From positions 1 through 5,520 of the forward strand of contig JAUYIV010000022.1 of assembly GCA_030688105.1 (NCBI GenBank): a stretch of DNA of 5,520 bases. Direction: 5' to 3'. Positions 4,871 to 5,520 of this stretch are shown one piece after another. Source of the DNA: Actinomycetota bacterium (lineage in GTDB: Bacteria > Actinomycetota > Acidimicrobiia > Spongiisociales > UBA11373). Within the stretch, counting starts at the first letter, position 1. Every line of letters begins with the position of its first letter. The position numbers and the translations under genes were made by a program. The notes beneath the pieces were generated by a model. That model saw only the letters and a program-made list of their open reading frames with translations, ran no database searches and was not told the DNA's origin.

Positions 4871-5520
4871 CACTGCCGACCTTCAGCCTCTCCGCGAACA
4901 GACGCCTTGCCGCCGTCCGTGAGAACACGGTCACGATGTCCCCCGCCCGAAGCACCGTGTCACCGCTGGGGATGATCACCTCGCCGCTCCGCCTGACCGA
5001 TACGATCGTGCATCCGGCCGGGACGGCCACCTCCCGAATTGCCCGCCCGTCGGCCACGGAAGCCGCCGGGACCTCGAGGTCGAAGAACCGGGCCTCGTCG
5101 TCGGGGACGACCACCTCGAGCTCCGCGGTATCCCCGGCGTGAAGCCTCTCGATCAACTGAGCGGCCACGCCAGGGCGGGCGAAGACCGTGAGCACGTCAC
5201 CGTGCAGCAGGCGGGTGTTGCCGTCCGGCACCAACACGTGGAGGCCGCGGCGGATCGAGACGATGGTGGCTCCGCTGGGCATCGGCAGCTCCTTGAGCAA
5301 GCGCCCGTCGGCGACCGACCCGGCCGGGATTCCGATCTCCTGGAAGTCCGCTCCGGCCGCCACCCGGACCTGTAGCCGGGATCGACCAAGGTCATGGTCG
5401 ATCTCCTGGCCGAGAGCGATGTGGTACGCCCTGACGGCGTCTTCCCTCCGGAACATGGCGATCAGGCTCGTCGGATCGAGGTCGGAGACCACGGGGATCC
5501 GCCCGATGCCAACGGAAGCC
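4815..5520 (-). CDS. ClC-type channel/CBS/TrkA-C protein, C-terminal part (partial)
   Basis: The frame is open to the window edge with no stop, so the GTG at 5492 is internal and the 5' part of the gene is missing. The visible 234 residues begin with the end of a CBS domain (GIGRIPVVSDLDPTSLIAMF then RREDAVRAYHIAL, about 4-36). Two consecutive TrkA-C/RCK_C domains follow, near 49-120 and 127-205, each with an 'IPAGSVADGRLLKEL' or 'VPAASVADGRAIREV' block and a 'GDxxTVF' strand (GDVLTVF, GDIVTVF). A CBS end followed by 'RRxDxVRAYxxAL' and tandem TrkA-C domains is the architecture of many bacterial ClC chloride channels, where these cytosolic domains regulate transport. The channel itself is not in view, so that part is inferred. 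The last ~17 residues (KNQESRTKNQEPRGLGS) and the stop are encoded by the heptamer element at 4808-4870, not by the domain. Confidence 0.8.
   Translation of the reverse strand, partial: ASVGIGRIPVVSDLDPTSLIAMFRREDAVRAYHIALGQEIDHDLGRSRLQVRVAAGADFQEIGIPAGSVADGRLLKELPMPSGATIVSIRRGLHVLVPDGNTRLLHGDVLTVFARPGVAAQLIERLHAGDTAELEVVVPDDEARFFDLEVPAASVADGRAIREVAVPAGCTIVSVRRSGEVIIPSGDTVLRAGDIVTVFSRTAARRLFAERLKVGSVKNQESRTKNQEPRGLGS

Noticed and set aside
5490..5492. GTG as the start of a free-standing TrkA-C protein
   Set aside because: The frame continues upstream to the window edge and the residues just before it (GIGRIP) complete a CBS-domain strand, so the gene is truncated by the window, not short.

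Overview
This 5.5 kb window is GC-rich chromosomal DNA, most likely from an actinobacterium. The reasons are a high-GC coding bias on every gene, an LLM-class oxidoreductase of the F420-dependent type, a Nudix subtype with a 'PGGHVDFGDRSLLEAA' box, and a truA start with no Shine-Dalgarno but a -10-like hexamer just upstream. No rRNA or marker gene is present, so the assignment to phylum is an inference. A deep-branching actinobacterial lineage known mainly from metagenomes would fit.

All six genes lie on the minus strand, so transcription runs from high to low coordinates. In that order they are: the 3' end of a ClC-type chloride channel with CBS and two TrkA-C (RCK_C) domains (4815 to the window edge); an LLM-class flavin/F420 oxidoreductase (3973-4785); a Nudix hydrolase (3231-3770); a KamA-family radical SAM/PLP aminomutase-like enzyme (1694-3094); a small five-helix Yip1-like membrane protein (1161-1694), which overlaps kamA by one base; and truA, tRNA pseudouridine synthase A (145-954). 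Only the kamA-yip1 pair looks translationally coupled. The genes do not form one evident pathway and appear to be a co-oriented housekeeping/accessory run.

The unusual content is between the genes. Three of the gaps carry tandem 7-bp repeats, each with its own unit: GCAATGA x5 (1001-1035), TATCGCG x4 (3904-3931) and TTCTTGR x5 (4836-4870). Two of these arrays face inverted partner copies. The 4808-4870 element is built entirely in 7-bp register (3 inverted units, one 7-base centre, 5 direct units) and supplies the last ~17 codons and the stop codon of the ClC gene. A separate ~125-bp repeat occurs twice in direct orientation (22-146 and 1036-1160), each copy abutting the 3' end of a gene. The hairpin next to each stop codon is conserved by a compensatory base-pair change. 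The two copies bracket truA. A further hairpin with a perfect 10-bp outer stem follows the Nudix gene, and a 16-bp direct repeat lies in the kamA leader.

The KamA homologue keeps the radical-SAM cysteines, the PLP lysine and the carboxylate-binding arginine. It has serine where lysine 2,3-aminomutase has one of its two substrate-amine aspartates, so its substrate is probably not lysine and is unknown.
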